Source of the DNA: Sporosarcina limicola
GTDB taxonomy: Bacteria > Bacillota > Bacilli > Bacillales_A > Planococcaceae
Direction: 5' to 3'
Assembly (NCBI RefSeq): GCF_014873855.1
Contig: NZ_JADBEL010000005.1
Coordinates: 161,498-212,469 of the forward strand
DNA: 50,972 nucleotides
Positions 1 through 7,741 of the stretch are shown one piece after another; the stretch's first letter is position 1; each line of letters starts with the position of its first letter. Both the position numbers and the translations under genes were made by a program. The notes beneath the pieces are model-generated. The model had not been told where the DNA came from. It saw only the letters and a list, made by a program, of their open reading frames with translations, and made no database searches.

Positions 1-190
1 GGGCAAACGTTGAAACTGTGAGGGCAAACGTTGAAACTGTCATGGCCCGGTCGAACTGTCATGGCAAATCGCGAAACTGTGAGGGCGAACGTTGAAACTG
101 TCATGGCCCGGTCAAACTGTCATGGCAAATCGCGAAACTGTGAGGGCAATCGAGGAAACTGTCATTGCCCGGCTGAACTGTCATGGCAAT
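1..190. repeat. Tandem array with 61-bp higher-order period
   Basis: Units of 19-22 bp share the core GAACTGTCATGGC or GAAACTGTGAGGGC. They group into a 61-bp super-unit made of 22+19+20 bp sub-units. Super-units occupy 22-82, 83-143 and 144 to about 190 (the last degenerate), and an extra sub-unit at 1-21 runs off the left edge. The array ends about 60 bp before the brnQ promoter area. An ORF at 31-255 runs through it, but it has no ribosome binding site and no recognisable protein. Function unknown. Confidence 0.85.
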
Positions 191-304
191 CATTTACAAT
201 GAAAAAGTTGCCGTTATATATTGTATTTCTGTCAAGAACAGCGTACTATTATTGACACCGATATATTGCATATAGGGTATTACATCAGAGGGGGAACTAC
301 AACT

Positions 305-1660
305 ATGCAAACTAAGCTACCGTTTTCATCATATCTTGTTATCGGCGTTATGTTATTCGCCTTATTTTTCGGTGCAGGTAACTTAATCTTCCCAGCACAA
401 CTTGGTCAATATGCGGGGACAAATCTATGGCCAGCTATTATCGGATTTTTAATTACCGGCGTTGGGCTTCCTTTCCTTGGAATTTTGGCTATGGGTTTCT
501 CGGGAAGCCTTAACTTGCAAGATCTTGCGAGTCGGATTCATCCAGTCTACGCTATTATTTTCACTTCACTGCTGTATTTGACGATTGGACCGTTTTTTGC
601 AGCACCTCGGACAGGGGCAGTTGCGTTTGATGTGGGTATTGCACCATTTGTTTCACAGGGTTTCACACAGGTTGCATTAATTATTTTTACATTGCTGTTC
701 TTCGGGAGTACGTTGTGGCTGTCACTCAATCCAGCAAAAATAGTCGATCGCGTGGGCAAGATACTTTCACCCGTGATTATCGTTCTTCTCCTTGTGTTGC
801 TCGCTATGGTCGTTGTGAAGCCGATAGGAGCGATTCAATCCCCACAAGATGCTTATGCTAGCGGGGCATTTATGAAAGGCTTCACGGAGGGATATAACAC
901 GATGGATGCCCTTGCTTCACTTGTGTTCGGTATCATCGTCATCAACGTAATTCGGTCGATGGGCATCACGGATAAGCGTGGGATTCTAGCTGCTTCTGCC
1001 AAATCGGGTGCCGTTGCAACTGCATTCCTTGCAGTAATCTATGTTGGTATTGCTTACTTAGGAGCGACGAGCACGCAAGTCTTTGGTTTGTTTGAAAATG
1101 GAGGACCCGTTTTAAGTAGTGCATCTGCTTATTATTTCGGAACGTTTGGAACGGTCATGCTTGCAATTATTATCATTCTTGCCTGTTTGACAACGAGTAT
1201 AGGCCTGATGATTGCCTGTGGAGAGTACTTCCATACACTCCTGCCGAAAGTCAGCTATAAGTTATTCGTCACGATTTTCACGACATTCTGTTTTGTCGTT
1301 GCGAATTTCGGTTTGTCGAACATTATTATTTACTCAATCCCAGTCTTAATGTTCCTTTATCCATTAGCAGTCGTATTGATGCTTCTAACGTTTTTGTCAC
1401 CACTTTTCAAACATGCACGTATTGTATATGTAGCAGCAACGGCTGTTACATTCATGATTAGCATGATTGACGGAGTGAAAATGTTATGTGAACTTCTCAA
1501 AATTGATTATTTTATTTGGTTATCGCCGATTGTTTCACTTTATGAACGTATGTTACCGCTTTATAGTGAGGGGCTCGGTTGGTTGTTACCAGTATTTGTA
1601 GTAATAGTTGAAATAAGTATTTTATCTCGAATGCAAAGAGGATCTAAAGAATATATATAA
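305..1660 (+). CDS. brnQ: Branched-chain amino acid transport protein BrnQ
   Basis: A predicted 451-aa inner-membrane symporter of the LIVCS family, which takes up leucine, isoleucine and valine with sodium or protons. The N-terminal signature FFGAGNLIFP (residues 21-30) and about 12 hydrophobic segments are typical of BrnQ, and the length is normal. I chose ATG 305 because it follows the SD-like AGAGGGGGAA at 287-296. The in-frame upstream extension from 221 reads unlike a membrane protein N-terminus. A TTGACA hexamer at 252-257 may belong to its promoter. The gene stands alone and ends in a bidirectional terminator shared with the convergent GntR gene. No T-box leader is visible. Confidence 0.93.
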   Translation: MQTKLPFSSYLVIGVMLFALFFGAGNLIFPAQLGQYAGTNLWPAIIGFLITGVGLPFLGILAMGFSGSLNLQDLASRIHPVYAIIFTSLLYLTIGPFFAAPRTGAVAFDVGIAPFVSQGFTQVALIIFTLLFFGSTLWLSLNPAKIVDRVGKILSPVIIVLLLVLLAMVVVKPIGAIQSPQDAYASGAFMKGFTEGYNTMDALASLVFGIIVINVIRSMGITDKRGILAASAKSGAVATAFLAVIYVGIAYLGATSTQVFGLFENGGPVLSSASAYYFGTFGTVMLAIIIILACLTTSIGLMIACGEYFHTLLPKVSYKLFVTIFTTFCFVVANFGLSNIIIYSIPVLMFLYPLAVVLMLLTFLSPLFKHARIVYVAATAVTFMISMIDGVKMLCELLKIDYFIWLSPIVSLYERMLPLYSEGLGWLLPVFVVIVEISILSRMQRGSKEYI

Positions 1661-1668
1661 TGAAATGA

Positions 1669-1704
1669 AAACCCGGTTCCCTCATGAAAAGGGGCCGGGT
1701 TTTG
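1669..1704. terminator. Bidirectional terminator between brnQ and gntR
   Basis: The arms AAAACCCGG and CCGGGTTTT form a GC-rich stem flanked by A and T tracts, so it can act on both convergent genes. Confidence 0.85.
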
Positions 1705-1708
1705 TTAG

Positions 1709-2371
1709 TTATTCCTCTGTAAGTGAATGGAATTCGTCAATCGCACGTAGCCAGTTTTCTCGCATCACTGCCGAAACTTTTTCCCTGTCCCGTTCTTTCA
1801 GCAACTGGATAACTTCGTTATGTTCATCAATCGATTTTTCGGTTAAGATAATCGAGTTATGGAAGAACAATCGTCGAACATGTGCTTGCAGTGAAGCGGT
1901 TATTGAAGAAATATGTGGATTATTTGCTATATCGACGATGATTTGATGGAATTCTTCATCGATTTTTAAAGCATAAAAATAGTCTTTACTAAGGACCGCT
2001 TTTGCAAATCGTTTATTTGTATTTTCGAGCAGGACAAACGTTTCTTTTGAAAGATGTGGAATTGCCAGCTCGGCGGATAATGCCTGTAAAGCTGCAAGTG
2101 GAGGGAGAAGTTCTGTAATCGATTCTTTATCGACTTCCGTCACTTGCGTCGCTTTTCCGGGATACATCTTCACGAATCCCTGTACTTCCAGCAATTGTAA
2201 TGATTCCCGGACGGGTGTTCTACTGACGCCCAACGCTTCAGCAAGATCAGTATCGTTCAACTTTTCTCCGGGGTACAAAGTCCCGTCGATAATCCATTGT
2301 TGAAGTTGGTTAAAGGCGCTTTCTTTTGCAGTTTTACGAATTGGTTTTGAGTGATTGGTGGGAATTGGCAT
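1709..2371 (-). CDS. GntR-family transcriptional regulator (FadR/FCD subfamily)
   Basis: A 220-aa protein with an N-terminal winged helix-turn-helix (about residues 15-80, core LAEALGVSRTPVRESL) and a C-terminal helical FCD domain (about 90-215) that normally binds a carboxylate effector, often with a metal. The histidines in EEFHQIIVDIA and DEHNEVIQLL fit the FCD metal site. AGGATGTG precedes ATG at 2371. It is convergent with brnQ, and whether it controls brnQ cannot be judged from position. Upstream lie two GTATAC palindromes that could be its operator. The regulon is unknown. Confidence 0.88.
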   Translation of the reverse strand: MPIPTNHSKPIRKTAKESAFNQLQQWIIDGTLYPGEKLNDTDLAEALGVSRTPVRESLQLLEVQGFVKMYPGKATQVTEVDKESITELLPPLAALQALSAELAIPHLSKETFVLLENTNKRFAKAVLSKDYFYALKIDEEFHQIIVDIANNPHISSITASLQAHVRRLFFHNSIILTEKSIDEHNEVIQLLKERDREKVSAVMRENWLRAIDEFHSLTEE

Positions 2372-2407
2372 TTTAAATCACATCCTGAATAAGTCATTAT
2401 TGGTTTA

Positions 2408-2442
2408 GTATACAGGAAAGGGATTACAGAAGATAGGTATAC
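2408..2442. promoter_or_regulatory. Paired GTATAC palindromes upstream of the GntR gene
   Basis: GTATAC occurs at 2408-2413 and again at 2437-2442, 29 bp apart and in similar contexts (AGTATACAG and GGTATACAA). GTATAC-centred palindromes are common GntR-family operator cores. The first also supplies a TATACT-like -10 box on the minus strand. Autoregulation is an inference. Confidence 0.4.
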
Positions 2443-2460
2443 AATATATCGCTTGCGGAA

Positions 2461-3045
2461 TTATCTTCTTTTGAAAATCAAAGCTAAGTGGGGAACGCAC
2501 TTCTTTGAGATGAAATAGATATAATACCCAATCATGCTTCCCAATGTATTCAACCAAAGATCATCTATATCGCTACTTCTAGCCTGGGTTAATTGCGTTA
2601 TTTCAATGAAAAGCGAAATGCTGAGTCCGATAAGGGAGACTTTCCAAAAACGGTTGAACTTGTTCCATAATAATGGAAGCATAAAGCCGATGGGGATGAA
2701 AATACAGATATTCCCCAAAAAATTGATGATGAACGGCTGCCAAAAATTGAGTTCCGTAATGGCGTAATAATTATCTTGAAAAACGCGGAACGGTACAATA
2801 TTTACATTTGAAAATGAGCGTGTAACAACAGGGCCTGTGTATAGAAAGGTCAATATTGTTTGTGAAAATAATGCTGTCATGAATAAAAGGAAAATAACCA
2901 CACCGATTTCATGATAGTGGTTCACCTTTTCGACGCCCTTGAATTTATTGTAAAAGAGACGAAAGATGAGTATTACTGGTAACGCAATGAGCAAGTATGG
3001 GAGCATTGCCCCTATGTAACTTAAGATAGCCGTCATATAATCCAC
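2461..3045 (-). CDS. VanZ-family membrane protein
   Basis: A 194-aa polytopic membrane protein with about five hydrophobic segments. The VanZ core is clear: NFLGNICIFIPIGFMLPLL, then a glutamate/glutamine helix (IEITQL), then the polar run RSSDIDDLWLNTLGSMIGY. VanZ proteins are linked to low-level teicoplanin resistance, but most chromosomal homologues have no known role. It lies 8 bp downstream of the GNAT gene on the same strand and may be co-transcribed with it. There is no van cluster here, so resistance should not be assumed. Confidence 0.88.
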   Translation of the reverse strand: MDYMTAILSYIGAMLPYLLIALPVILIFRLFYNKFKGVEKVNHYHEIGVVIFLLFMTALFSQTILTFLYTGPVVTRSFSNVNIVPFRVFQDNYYAITELNFWQPFIINFLGNICIFIPIGFMLPLLWNKFNRFWKVSLIGLSISLFIEITQLTQARSSDIDDLWLNTLGSMIGYYIYFISKKCVPHLALIFKRR

Positions 3046-3053
3046 CTATTTTT

Positions 3054-3569
3054 TTATATTTTTCGTCTATATTTCAATGATATGTCTTGATCATCTTTTG
3101 TCGTACCGTATGAAAGCTCTTCGTATTGGAAAACGAATCCTCGTGCTTCGTAGAACGGGATGCCAAAGTCATTCCCTTTAGCAACGGCAACCCATTGTTC
3201 ACTAGCTCCATACGTATGTTTTTGTATTTTTGTGAAGAAGTTGAGGAGTCTTGTTCCGATACCATTTCCACGTATATTTGGATCTAAATAAAGAACATAA
3301 ATCTCACCGCATGTTCCATCCGTCATTCCACCACCAATCACTCCGACGACAAGCCCATTCATTTCAGCAATGAAATAACCATGCCATTCCTCGGAGATAG
3401 AGACGATTTCCTTCTGGATACGTTCCACATTGTAATAGTTGTCAATCAGGTTTTGTATATAGTCCTTGACAAAGAGCTTTTCGTATGTAAACCATTGACT
3501 TCGTTCTAACACGTCAGCAATGGAACTTGCATCATTTTTGTGTGCTCTTCGAATAGATACTGTTTCCAT
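3054..3569 (-). CDS. GNAT-family N-acetyltransferase
   Basis: A predicted 171-aa acetyl-CoA-dependent acetyltransferase. The acetyl-CoA loop is visible as LDPNIRGNGIGTRLLNFF (R-x-x-G-x-G), preceded by the strand EIYVLYLDP and followed by the C-terminal motif GIPFYEARGFVFQYEE, typical of GNATs acting on small molecules or protein termini. I preferred the start at 3569 (METVSIRRAHKND) to the longer frame from 3653, because the extension resembles no GNAT N-terminus and GAGTGG lies 7 nt upstream. Substrate unknown. Confidence 0.85.
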   Translation of the reverse strand: METVSIRRAHKNDASSIADVLERSQWFTYEKLFVKDYIQNLIDNYYNVERIQKEIVSISEEWHGYFIAEMNGLVVGVIGGGMTDGTCGEIYVLYLDPNIRGNGIGTRLLNFFTKIQKHTYGASEQWVAVAKGNDFGIPFYEARGFVFQYEELSYGTTKDDQDISLKYRRKI

Positions 3570-3694
3570 TATAAACCACTCGCTTTCTGTAATATAACGG
3601 CTGATTTTGTAATGTGAAAGGAGGATTCTTGTAACATCCCTGTAATATATCATTGATAACCTTAGTATAGACTAAATCGCAAGGAGTAGTGTAG

Positions 3695-4156
3695 TTGAGG
3701 AAATTTTTGGGTACAATCATCATTATAATTGCCTTATTGGTCAGTGGTGGGCATGAAAGCTATGCTACATCTTCAACATATACAGGTAAGAAAGCGACTA
3801 CATCGAAAGATACTATAAAATCTGTAGCGAAAGCACCTTCAAAACCGGATACTGATAATGTAGTGAAGGAATTTACTGTTTCGGCAAGTGCATATACCGC
3901 AAACTGTAATGGATGTTCTGGAATTACAAAAACAGGCATTAACCTGAAACGTAATCCAGATATGAAAGTGATTGCAGTCGATCCGAAAGTCATTAAACTT
4001 GGAACAAAGGTATGGGTAGAAGGTTATGGCTATGCGATTGCCGGAGATAAGGGAGGTTCGATTAAAGGAAATGAAATCGAAGTATTTTTCTCGACGAAAG
4101 CTGAAGCCTATAAATGGGGCCACAAAAGTGTGAAAATCAAAATACTTGAAGATTAA
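3695..4156 (+). CDS. Secreted 3D (Asp-Asp-Asp) domain protein
   Basis: A 153-aa protein that starts at TTG 3695, eight bases after AAGGAG. Residues 1-24 form a signal peptide (basic start, IIIIIALLV core, A-x-A-like end). A polar linker follows, then a 3D domain from about residue 62. 3D domains have a double-psi barrel related to MltA and occur in wall-active enzymes such as YuiC, YocH and Rpf-like proteins, so peptidoglycan lytic activity outside the membrane is likely. The first two signature aspartates are present (AVDPKV, AGDKGG), but the third position reads NEIEVF, with Glu replacing Asp. The CNGCSG pair of cysteines is also notable. A terminator follows directly. Confidence 0.85.
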   Translation: MRKFLGTIIIIIALLVSGGHESYATSSTYTGKKATTSKDTIKSVAKAPSKPDTDNVVKEFTVSASAYTANCNGCSGITKTGINLKRNPDMKVIAVDPKVIKLGTKVWVEGYGYAIAGDKGGSIKGNEIEVFFSTKAEAYKWGHKSVKIKILED

Positions 4157-4163
4157 CTCATTG

Positions 4164-4195
4164 CCAACTTTCCTTCGGGGGAGTTGGTTTTTTTT
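4164..4195 (+). terminator. Rho-independent terminator after the 3D-domain gene
   Basis: A CCAACTTTCC / GGGGAGTTGG stem with a TTCG loop is followed by eight T residues. Confidence 0.9.
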
Positions 4196-4268
4196 ATGCA
4201 AAGATAATGATACACTTAAGGAAGTAGTTAGTAGTTAGTTATTTCAAAATACGGAAGGGGAATGAATG

Positions 4269-4991
4269 ATGAAAATATTTATTGTAACAGGTGCTTCGAA
4301 AGGGATTGGCTTGGAATTGTCGAGCCAGCTAAATGCAAAAGGAAATCGAGTAATTGGGATTGCGAGGACAAATCCAAGAAACGAGAAGGACTTTGTCTTA
4401 GCTGATTTATCGGCAACCACTCAATTGGATGGGCTGATAACCAAGTTGATTGACGAAAATAGTGTAAATACAACCTCGTTTACCTTGATTAATAATGCAG
4501 GAATGGTTGACCCGATTGGATTGATTGGAACTGTAAAATCAGAAGAAATAGAAAGTGCGATGGCGGTCAATCTAACTGCACCTATGATTTTGTCGAATGA
4601 ATTCATTGCCAGTTTGAAAAGTTTTAAAGGAACGAAGCGAATCATAAATATTTCGTCCGGAGCGGGTCGTAATGCATATGAAGGGTGGGGAGCGTATTGC
4701 GCGACAAAAGCGGGAATGGATCATTTTTCGCGAGTCGTTGCGCTCGAACAGGCGAATGCGGAACACCCAGTGTCTATCGTTTCAATTGCGCCGGGAATCA
4801 TTGATACAGGGATGCAGGAAAAGATACGTGCCAGTGATGGGAATACGTTTCCTTTATTGGATCAATTCATAGATTACAAAGAAAAGGGATTACTTAGCAG
4901 CGCGCAGGAAACAGCAAGGAAATTGATTGCATTTATGGAATCAGAACAGTTTTCATCGGCAGGAACAGTAGTGGACATCCGTGATTACTAA
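4269..4991 (+). CDS. Short-chain dehydrogenase/reductase (YueD / benzil reductase-like)
   Basis: A 240-aa classical SDR. The Rossmann cofactor motif TGASKGIG is at residues 7-14, NNAG at 75-78, and the catalytic residues Ser130, Tyr143 and Lys147 lie in ISSGAG and YCATK. Overall it resembles B. subtilis YueD, an NADPH-dependent benzil reductase, but the physiological substrate is unknown. Two ATGs overlap in frame (4266 and 4269). The second is eight bases after GGAAGGGG, so I preferred it, but the difference is one residue. A LysR regulator follows 36 bp later on the same strand. Confidence 0.88.
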   Translation: MKIFIVTGASKGIGLELSSQLNAKGNRVIGIARTNPRNEKDFVLADLSATTQLDGLITKLIDENSVNTTSFTLINNAGMVDPIGLIGTVKSEEIESAMAVNLTAPMILSNEFIASLKSFKGTKRIINISSGAGRNAYEGWGAYCATKAGMDHFSRVVALEQANAEHPVSIVSIAPGIIDTGMQEKIRASDGNTFPLLDQFIDYKEKGLLSSAQETARKLIAFMESEQFSSAGTVVDIRDY

Positions 4992-5027
4992 AAGCCAAAG
5001 ATGCTAATGAATGACTAGAGGTGATGT

Positions 5028-5921
5028 ATGATGGATCAACATTTAGTGGTCTTTGTTACGGTAGTGGAAAGACAGAACTTCTCACGAGCTGCAGAAGAAC
5101 TGCATATGACACAGCCGGCAGTTAGTCAGTACATCCAAACATTGGAGCGGGAAACTGGAACTCGGTTATTGGAGCGGAGCAATAAATATGTGCGTTTGAC
5201 TAAAGCAGGGGAAATTGTCTACTACCATGCAAAAGAAATCACCGGTCTGTATGACAAGATGCAGATGTTAGTGGATGATTTAACAAATAATGCAAAAGGT
5301 GAGTTGGCCATCGGGGCGAGTTATACATTCGGTGAGTACGTTCTACCCCATGTCATTGCTAAAATGCAAGACAGATATCCGCTCATTGATCCCACGATTT
5401 CAATTGGGAATACAAAAGAAATTGAAGAGCTTGTGCGTAATCACCAATTAGATGTAGGGATTGTGGAGGGGAAATTCGAAAGCAAAAGTTTAGTAATGGA
5501 GCCGTTTGCAGAAGATGCAATGTTTATTGTCCTGTCTTCGAATCACCGCTTCGCAAATCAAGAGAATGAAATCGTCCTTTCTGATTTAGCAGAAGAAACA
5601 TGGATTGTTCGGGAAAATGGTTCGGGTACAAGGGCAGCGGTGGATGAAATGTTCCGCCTTTTTGAATTTGCCCCGAAAAAAATGATGGAATTCGGTAGTA
5701 CGCAATTGATCAAAGAATCTGTAGAAGCGGGCCTTGGGATAAGCCTACTTTCGCAGTTGACTATCCGGAAGGAACTAGCATTAGGGACTTTACAAAAAAT
5801 ATGGGTGAAAGGTCTCCCTTTCACCCGTGAATTTTCAATCGTGACACAAACGCCATTTCAAACAAAATCTGTACAAGTTTTCTTGGAGTTAGTGCGTGAT
5901 AATAACATTTTTTTCAAATAA
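5028..5921 (+). CDS. LysR-family transcriptional regulator (CysL/YwfK-like)
   Basis: A 297-aa LTTR. The N-terminal winged HTH spans residues 2-60 (FSRAAEELHMTQPAVSQYI recognition region), and a periplasmic-binding-like effector domain runs from about 90 to 295 (ELAIGASYTFGEYVLP). It resembles CysL/YwfK, the B. subtilis sulfite reductase regulator, and the same subfamily often sits beside YeiH-type exporters. Here the YeiH gene is convergent and the two coding ends overlap by 8 bp, so any control must be through a distant promoter. AGAGGTGA precedes two in-frame ATGs (5028, 5031). Effector unknown. Confidence 0.88.
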   Translation: MMDQHLVVFVTVVERQNFSRAAEELHMTQPAVSQYIQTLERETGTRLLERSNKYVRLTKAGEIVYYHAKEITGLYDKMQMLVDDLTNNAKGELAIGASYTFGEYVLPHVIAKMQDRYPLIDPTISIGNTKEIEELVRNHQLDVGIVEGKFESKSLVMEPFAEDAMFIVLSSNHRFANQENEIVLSDLAEETWIVRENGSGTRAAVDEMFRLFEFAPKKMMEFGSTQLIKESVEAGLGISLLSQLTIRKELALGTLQKIWVKGLPFTREFSIVTQTPFQTKSVQVFLELVRDNNIFFK

Positions 5922-6972
5922 TAAAATAAGTCAACACAGATAGCAGTATGGACGTGATCGTCATCGCAATCAATGGTTTCAGTGCTTTTGTGCGTAAATC
6001 ACGAAGGCTTACATTCAAACCAAGTCCTACCATCGCGGCAGTTAAACACCAAGTTGTTAAGGTTGAAACCCCATTTAAAAAACCTTCGGAAACAGGAATC
6101 GAATGACCAAGGACGTAGCTACCGAATAGGCTTAACGCTAAGAATCCGATTAAAAACCAAGGGAATTCGATTTTTGCATCTCCCTGATCTTTCCCAGCAC
6201 TTTTCCGTTTCATGAGATACATGAAAATGAAGCATAGCGGGACAAGTAGAAATACTCGGCCTAATTTTGCGAGCAATCCAATTGCTAAGGCATCTTGTCC
6301 TGCTGGCGCTGTGGCTAAGGCGACGTGAGCAATTTCATGTAAACTAATTCCGGACCATATCCCATACTCGACAGCTGACATCGGCAGTAAAGGCCTTAAA
6401 ATCGTATAACCAATTGCGAAAATCGTTCCGACAAGTGCAATGATTCCAACGCTTATCGCGGTATCATCATCTTTGGATTTAACGATGGGTGCAATCGCCG
6501 CAATGGCAGCTGCACCACAGATACCCGTTCCAACTCCTAAAAGAAGTGAAATCATTGGGTCGGCTTTCAATAATTTTGCCAGCCAGATTGTCAATAAAAT
6601 CGCAAATACAATCACGGCAGCATCTCGGACGAGTAATCCAAGTCCGTCACTTAGAACTGTGCCAATATTTAATTTTAGTCCATATAAAATAATAGCGAAT
6701 CGTAATAAGCGCTTCGATGAAAATGCAATTCCTGACCGTATGATTTCCGGATAGCCTAAAAATTGTCGATAGACGACGGCAATGAGGATCGCACATGCCA
6801 ATTGTCCGACTTGATCCAATCCAGGCGCTCTACTAAGGAAGTAACCTAGAAGAGCGATGAGAAACGTAAATGCGATGCCGCCTAACCAAACGCTATAAGA
6901 GAATGGTTTTTTCTTTTGTGTGGAAGGTTTATGATTCGTTGTTGGTAGTATAATTTCGCTCTCGTTGTTCAT
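5914..6972 (-). CDS. YeiH/UPF0324-family putative sulfate exporter
   Basis: A predicted 352-aa integral membrane protein with about 10 hydrophobic helices. Family hallmarks are LLGVGTGICGAAAIAAIAP, the central GIWSGISLHEIAHVALA and the C-terminal MVGLGLNVSLRDLR. YeiH relatives are annotated as sulfate exporters, but transport has rarely been tested. I chose ATG 6972 (MNNESEII) because GGAGATGTGG lies just upstream; the frame extends to 7056 without a good signal. The 3' end overlaps the LysR gene by 8 bp on the opposite strand, with no room for a terminator between them. Confidence 0.88.
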   Translation of the reverse strand: MNNESEIILPTTNHKPSTQKKKPFSYSVWLGGIAFTFLIALLGYFLSRAPGLDQVGQLACAILIAVVYRQFLGYPEIIRSGIAFSSKRLLRFAIILYGLKLNIGTVLSDGLGLLVRDAAVIVFAILLTIWLAKLLKADPMISLLLGVGTGICGAAAIAAIAPIVKSKDDDTAISVGIIALVGTIFAIGYTILRPLLPMSAVEYGIWSGISLHEIAHVALATAPAGQDALAIGLLAKLGRVFLLVPLCFIFMYLMKRKSAGKDQGDAKIEFPWFLIGFLALSLFGSYVLGHSIPVSEGFLNGVSTLTTWCLTAAMVGLGLNVSLRDLRTKALKPLIAMTITSILLSVLTYFII

Positions 6973-7092
6973 ATCCACATCTCCATAATGTATCTTTATC
7001 TTCAGCATACTGGAACATCCATTATAATAAAAATAAATTATAGTGATGATGACCATAAGTAAAGTTATATAGATGAAATTCTAATCCATATG

Positions 7093-7130
7093 AAAAAGGT
7101 GTCCGCTACATATTTAGCAGACACCTTTTT
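7093..7130 (-). terminator. Terminator downstream of mnmM
   Basis: AAAAAGGTGTC / GACACCTTTTT arms with an inner CGCTA/TAGCA pairing. It is nearly symmetrical, lies 24 bp past the mnmM stop, and is upstream of the YeiH gene on the same strand. Confidence 0.85.
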
Positions 7131-7153
7131 CATCTAAAATTCACGATGTATTT

Positions 7154-7741
7154 TTACTTAATCTGCCCAGGAATCTTAAAGTCTTTCAGCTTTTCAAGCA
7201 AAATGAGAAACGGAGGGTTATTGCGCTGATTAAACAGTTCGTATCGGACAACATGCACATCAGCTTGATGGAGGGTTTTCACATAAGCAAGCAGTGCATC
7301 CCGTTCTTCGTGTCCGCCTTCATGCCCGTCGTAAACGGATACTGCAATGAGTCCACCTTTTTTCAGCAATCCAATCATCGATTGGATTGCTTTAAGAGTG
7401 GAGTCAGGGCGTGTGACGATGGATAAATCCTCGCTATGTGGCAAATAACCGAGGTTGAATACAGCACCGCCGATTTCCAACGCTACATATTTTTCTACGT
7501 TTTCATGACTATCCAAAATAAGGGTCACTCGCTTATTTAATTCACCAAGTCGAGTAAAAGTGGAATCGAGTGCCGCCTGTTGGATATCAAAGGCATAGAC
7601 ATGTCCATTTTCACCGACTTGTTCAGCTAAAAACTCTGTGTCATTGCCGTTACCCGTAGTCGCATCGATAACAATTTCACCTGGCTGAATTGTTTCACTA
7701 AGTAACTTTCTAGCGTAGGGAAGAATACGAAGTAGTTTCAT
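7154..7741 (-). CDS. mnmM: tRNA 5-aminomethyl-2-thiouridine methyltransferase MnmM (YtqB)
   Basis: A 195-aa class I SAM-dependent methyltransferase of the YtqB family (formerly 'rRNA methylase'). Family knowledge says MnmM methylates nm5s2U34 of tRNA to mnm5s2U, finishing the wobble modification in Gram-positives. Visible motifs are the SAM loop DATTGNGND (26-34), the acidic strand YAFDIQ, the catalytic-region motif NLGYLP (96-101) and the C-terminal NNPPFLILLEK. Its ATG overlaps the stop of the upstream mnmL by 4 bp (ATGA), indicating translational coupling and fixing the start. The frame extends to 7780, but that extension lies inside mnmL. Confidence 0.9.
   Translation of the reverse strand: MKLLRILPYARKLLSETIQPGEIVIDATTGNGNDTEFLAEQVGENGHVYAFDIQQAALDSTFTRLGELNKRVTLILDSHENVEKYVALEIGGAVFNLGYLPHSEDLSIVTRPDSTLKAIQSMIGLLKKGGLIAVSVYDGHEGGHEERDALLAYVKTLHQADVHVVRYELFNQRNNPPFLILLEKLKDFKIPGQIK

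Noticed and set aside
1..190. CRISPR array
   Set aside because: The units are 19-22 bp and adjoin each other without unique 26-40 bp spacers.
31..255. 74-aa frame through the tandem repeat
   Set aside because: No ribosome site, and the protein is simply translated repeat running into the brnQ leader.
200..304. T-box or other riboswitch before brnQ
   Set aside because: No GGGTGG-type T-box sequence and no terminator hairpin in this short leader.
2461..3045. Glycopeptide resistance gene cluster (vanZ)
   Set aside because: Only a VanZ-family protein is present, with no vanH, vanA or vanX genes nearby, so a resistance role is not supported.
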